In this document: positions 6,231-7,850 of the stretch, one piece after another
Layout of the letters: each line of letters starts with the position of its first letter
Position numbering within the stretch: position 1 is the stretch's first letter
Origin: JBOHHR01 sp050740975
GTDB taxonomy: Bacteria; Pseudomonadota; Gammaproteobacteria; JBOHHR01
NCBI GenBank assembly: GCA_050740975.1
Contig: JBOIEE010000295.1
Coordinates: 1 to 7,850 of the forward strand
Direction: 5' to 3'
Length of the DNA stretch: 7,850 nt
The notes under the pieces: generated by a model
What the model saw: the letters and a program-made list of their open reading frames with translations, nothing else
Databases searched by the model: none
What the model was told of the DNA's origin: nothing
Made by a program: the position numbers and the translations under genes

Positions 6231-6974
6231 TTAGGCCTGCTCTACGTACTTCTCTGTGGAGTACCAACGGCCAAACCAATGCCAGACAAAGTAGATCAAA
6301 ATACAAACCCACCCGGAGAAGAATGCCGACACCGGCACCACGTCCTTACCGAAGGTACGGAGAGTACCCTTCTCCACCATGCGGATGTACTCGGGCGTAC
6401 CCGTCTTGACGTAGTTGTACCCTTGGATGTCCGCGATGGACATGACCAAGCCGTTGTAGTCGACCGGCAAATGCAGCGGCGCGTACATCGGCATGTTGGT
6501 GGGGAAGAACAACAGGCTAAACCCCAAGCCACCCATAATCGCCGTCAAGATATAGCTGTTGGTCAACAGCAACACGCAATCCAGCCAGATGGCTGAAGGG
6601 GTTATTGCCGCCGGCCAGACATAGTTCATCGGAAAGTAGGTCCAACCCCAGAAGTTAAAGTAGCGGTTGATCCACTCGCCGAAGATCAGACCCAAAATGA
6701 CAAAGGTCGCGCCGAAGGGTATGCGTAAACGCTCCCACAGCATGGCCTGGATCGCAGCCGGAAAGGTAATCAACATGATGGGTGTCACTGTCACCCACAG
6801 GCGGCGGTCTTTCCACTCGGTCCAGAAATCCCAGTCGCCCATAGTCAACATCGCGTGCACGTGAAACCCGCCGGTCAAAATCAAAAACGCCGCAAAGATC
6901 AGGATGATATCGATAGACCTCGATACCTTCACTGCTTCGGCGGCAGATCGAACAGCTGACGCACCTGCGCTCAT
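6231..6974 (-). CDS. amoA: Ammonia (or methane) monooxygenase subunit A
   Basis: Integral membrane subunit of the AmoCAB/PmoCAB trimer, the family's marker gene. It has 247 residues, the family's usual length. Conserved features: GGFHVHAML (His38, His40), GDWDFW (Asp47, Asp49; the classic A189 primer site), KDRRLWVTVTPI, GEWINRYFNFWGWTYFP (Glu100 onward), TGTPEYIRMVEKGTLRTFG (191-209) and GKDVVPVSAFFSG (209-221). About seven hydrophobic helices are visible. These signatures are of the PmoA / Nitrosococcus AmoA branch, not the betaproteobacterial AmoA type. The segment at 156-166 reads FFPTNMPMYAP where most relatives have FYPGNWPI. The ATG at 6974 has AAGGAGG eight bases upstream, the best ribosome-binding site in the window. 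Substrate (NH3 or CH4) cannot be settled from this sequence alone. Confidence 0.95.
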   Translation of the reverse strand: MSAGASAVRSAAEAVKVSRSIDIILIFAAFLILTGGFHVHAMLTMGDWDFWTEWKDRRLWVTVTPIMLITFPAAIQAMLWERLRIPFGATFVILGLIFGEWINRYFNFWGWTYFPMNYVWPAAITPSAIWLDCVLLLTNSYILTAIMGGLGFSLLFFPTNMPMYAPLHLPVDYNGLVMSIADIQGYNYVKTGTPEYIRMVEKGTLRTFGKDVVPVSAFFSGWVCILIYFVWHWFGRWYSTEKYVEQA

Positions 6975-6982
6975 AATTATTG

Positions 6983-6989
6983 CCTCCTT
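6983..6989 (-). promoter_or_regulatory. Strong ribosome-binding site of amoA
   Basis: AAGGAGG on the minus strand with eight bases to the ATG. It is close to the full anti-16S match and fits high translation of amoA. Confidence 0.8.
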
Positions 6990-7068
6990 AGTAAAGAGTG
7001 TTTGAACTTTTTATTCCTAACATTTCACATCCGTGTAGCGCGCTTCATTTCGGGGGAAGCCACCCCTA

Positions 7069-7084
7069 TTCTTGCAGACAAGAA
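7069..7084 (-). other. Second hairpin in the amoC-amoA spacer
   Basis: Perfect six-base inverted repeat TTCTTG / CAAGAA with a four-base loop, directly abutting the larger hairpin on its amoA side. Its first half also provides the pyrimidine-rich tail of the larger hairpin, so the two structures may be alternatives or a composite partial terminator. Confidence 0.45.
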
Positions 7085-7126
7085 CCGGCCACCTCTTGAG
7101 AGCCTTACTCTTAAGCCGGTGGCCGG
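7085..7126 (-). terminator. Long stem-loop after amoC, probable attenuator or partial terminator
   Basis: Outer arms CCGGCCACC (7085-7093) and GGTGGCCGG (7118-7126) pair over nine bases. Inner arms 7095-7102 and 7108-7115 pair over eight with one imperfect position, around a five-base loop. On the minus strand it is followed by TTCTTGTCT, a weak U-rich tail, so incomplete termination after amoC with read-through to amoA is plausible. On the plus strand the same stem is followed after nine bases by T5-G-T7, so it might stop antisense transcripts better than sense ones. Confidence 0.55.
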
Positions 7127-7232
7127 CAACCCTACTTTTTGTTTTTTTCTATCCCCTTATTGACTCAGACTAGGCACGCTGTTCGTAATCAGTACGGCGC
7201 GTGCTTTCGCCCTTCATTACAGCCCAAGCAGC

Positions 7233-7850
7233 CTATAACGTGGTGCCCTGCAAGCCCGCCTTAAGATCGTTGCCCATCAACTGATGCAGGCGAGTGAAGA
7301 TCTGCAGCAACACACCGGAGACTGCCAAGGCCATCCAACCGAAGAACACGAAGCCATAGTGGAGAGGAGCTACGAACAGCTCTTCCATCCACCAGAAGGT
7401 GTGACCCCACTCATTGAGGCCTACGTTCGGAAGGATCATGAAAGGCCCGACCGTCAGCACCAGATACGCCAAGGACCAGCCCTTTGAGAACTGGGGCAGA
7501 CGCGTCCTCGCATACATAAACGCACCACCACCGGTGATGATGTAGATCGGGTAGCTGAGATAGAACTCGATGACGTGGCTCGGCGTGAAGTCCGTGTCGC
7601 GCGTAATAGTTTGATGCCACGTGCCGTCCTGCTCGGTGAAGTAGCTGGCGCCCCAGTAAATCGCTATGCCATAGGCCAGAAGCCAGACAAAGTGATGCAT
7701 GTGACGACGCAACTCTTCACGCGGATGCAGTTGATCCAGATGACGGTCACGGGTTCTATAGAGATAACCCCACAACAGTGCGGCTGTGGTGACCTCAAGT
7801 ATGAACTCAATGTACAGGAAGTTCATCCAATAGGTGTGGAACTCCGGCGC
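7233..7850 (-). CDS. amoC: Ammonia (or methane) monooxygenase subunit C, C-terminal three quarters
   Basis: Integral membrane subunit that carries a catalytically important copper site. The window holds 205 residues; the open frame continues past 7850 (APEFHTYWMNFLYIEF), so the Met at 7826 is internal and about 60 N-terminal residues are missing. Counting from that Met, Asp67, His71 and His84 (EQDGTWHQ and TPSHVIEFY) have the spacing D-4-H-13-H of PmoC Asp156/His160/His173. Other conserved blocks are LSYPIYIITGGGAF, VGPFMILPNVGLNEWGHTFW and EELFVAPLHYGFVFFGW. Five hydrophobic helices are visible. First gene of the cluster in this window; amoA follows after 258 bp with stem-loops. AmoC is often present in extra copies elsewhere in ammonia oxidisers. 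Confidence 0.95.
   Translation of the reverse strand, partial: APEFHTYWMNFLYIEFILEVTTAALLWGYLYRTRDRHLDQLHPREELRRHMHHFVWLLAYGIAIYWGASYFTEQDGTWHQTITRDTDFTPSHVIEFYLSYPIYIITGGGAFMYARTRLPQFSKGWSLAYLVLTVGPFMILPNVGLNEWGHTFWWMEELFVAPLHYGFVFFGWMALAVSGVLLQIFTRLHQLMGNDLKAGLQGTTL

Larger units (their letters stand above)
6975..7232 (-). other. amoC-amoA intergenic leader (258 bp)
   Basis: A spacer unusually long for genes of one enzyme. Reading along the minus strand it has an A-rich stretch (7136-7148), a long hairpin (7085-7126), a second abutting hairpin (7069-7084), an AT-rich leader and the amoA ribosome-binding site. An additional weak six-base repeat (GCACGC at 7174-7179 / GCGTGC at 7199-7204) lies close after amoC. 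A long spacer with stem-loops between amoC and amoA is known in other ammonia oxidisers. I could not place a convincing sigma70 promoter for amoA in it. Confidence 0.6.

Noticed and set aside
6018..6596. Plus-strand 192-codon frame across the amoA-amoB junction
   Set aside because: Antisense to two strongly conserved genes; His/Gln/Arg-rich product typical of a reverse-strand shadow.
7136..7148. T5-G-T7 tract as a terminator of a plus-strand gene
   Set aside because: No plus-strand gene was found to its left; kept only as part of the possible antisense role of the hairpin.
7233..7826. amoC as a complete gene starting at the Met at 7826
   Set aside because: The open frame continues upstream with APEFHTYW, which matches the inside of AmoC/PmoC, and the protein would be too short; the gene is cut by the window edge.
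1..7850. tRNA, rRNA, CRISPR array, insertion sequence, phage or integration site
   Set aside because: No cloverleaf-like segment, spaced direct repeats, transposase motifs or flanking target repeats were seen by eye on either strand.

Overview
The window reads as chromosomal DNA of a gammaproteobacterium that carries a copper membrane monooxygenase of the AmoCAB/PmoCAB family. All supported genes lie on the minus strand, so transcription runs right to left. The subunits are of the gammaproteobacterial type that joins particulate methane monooxygenase to the ammonia monooxygenase of Nitrosococcus. The order C-A-B followed by an AmoD-type gene matches the amoCABD layout known for Nitrosococcus, so a Nitrosococcus-like ammonia oxidiser (Chromatiales) is my preferred reading. 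A gammaproteobacterial methanotroph cannot be excluded from sequence alone, and the amo symbols carry that caveat.

Right part (about 4150-7850): amoC (5' end cut by the window edge), a 258-bp spacer with strong inverted repeats, amoA, a 28-bp gap, amoB, a 196-bp spacer with three successive hairpins, then amoD. The enzyme ligands visible are all intact: Asp/His/His in AmoC, the His and Asp residues of AmoA, and the mature N-terminal His plus HVH motif of AmoB. AmoD is an exported, membrane-anchored protein of the PmoD/AmoD type. Together these genes encode the inner-membrane enzyme that makes the first oxidation of ammonia (or methane), plus an accessory copper-protein candidate.

Middle (about 1163-4057): a DUF1269-like membrane protein with no assigned role; a full-length bifunctional mannose-1-phosphate guanylyltransferase/mannose-6-phosphate isomerase that makes GDP-mannose for surface polysaccharide; a possible 37-residue small ORF just after it; and a Spr/MepS-like NlpC/P60 lipoprotein peptidase acting on peptidoglycan.

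Left part (1-1055): the start of the minCD(E) division-site operon. minC is complete, preceded by a plausible sigma70 promoter. minD starts at TTG behind a strong ribosome-binding site and runs off the left edge; minE would be expected beyond it.

No tRNA, rRNA, CRISPR array, insertion sequence or phage gene was seen. The genes are mostly familiar. The less explained parts are the spacer hairpins in the amo cluster, the small ORF after manC, and the exact substrate of the monooxygenase.
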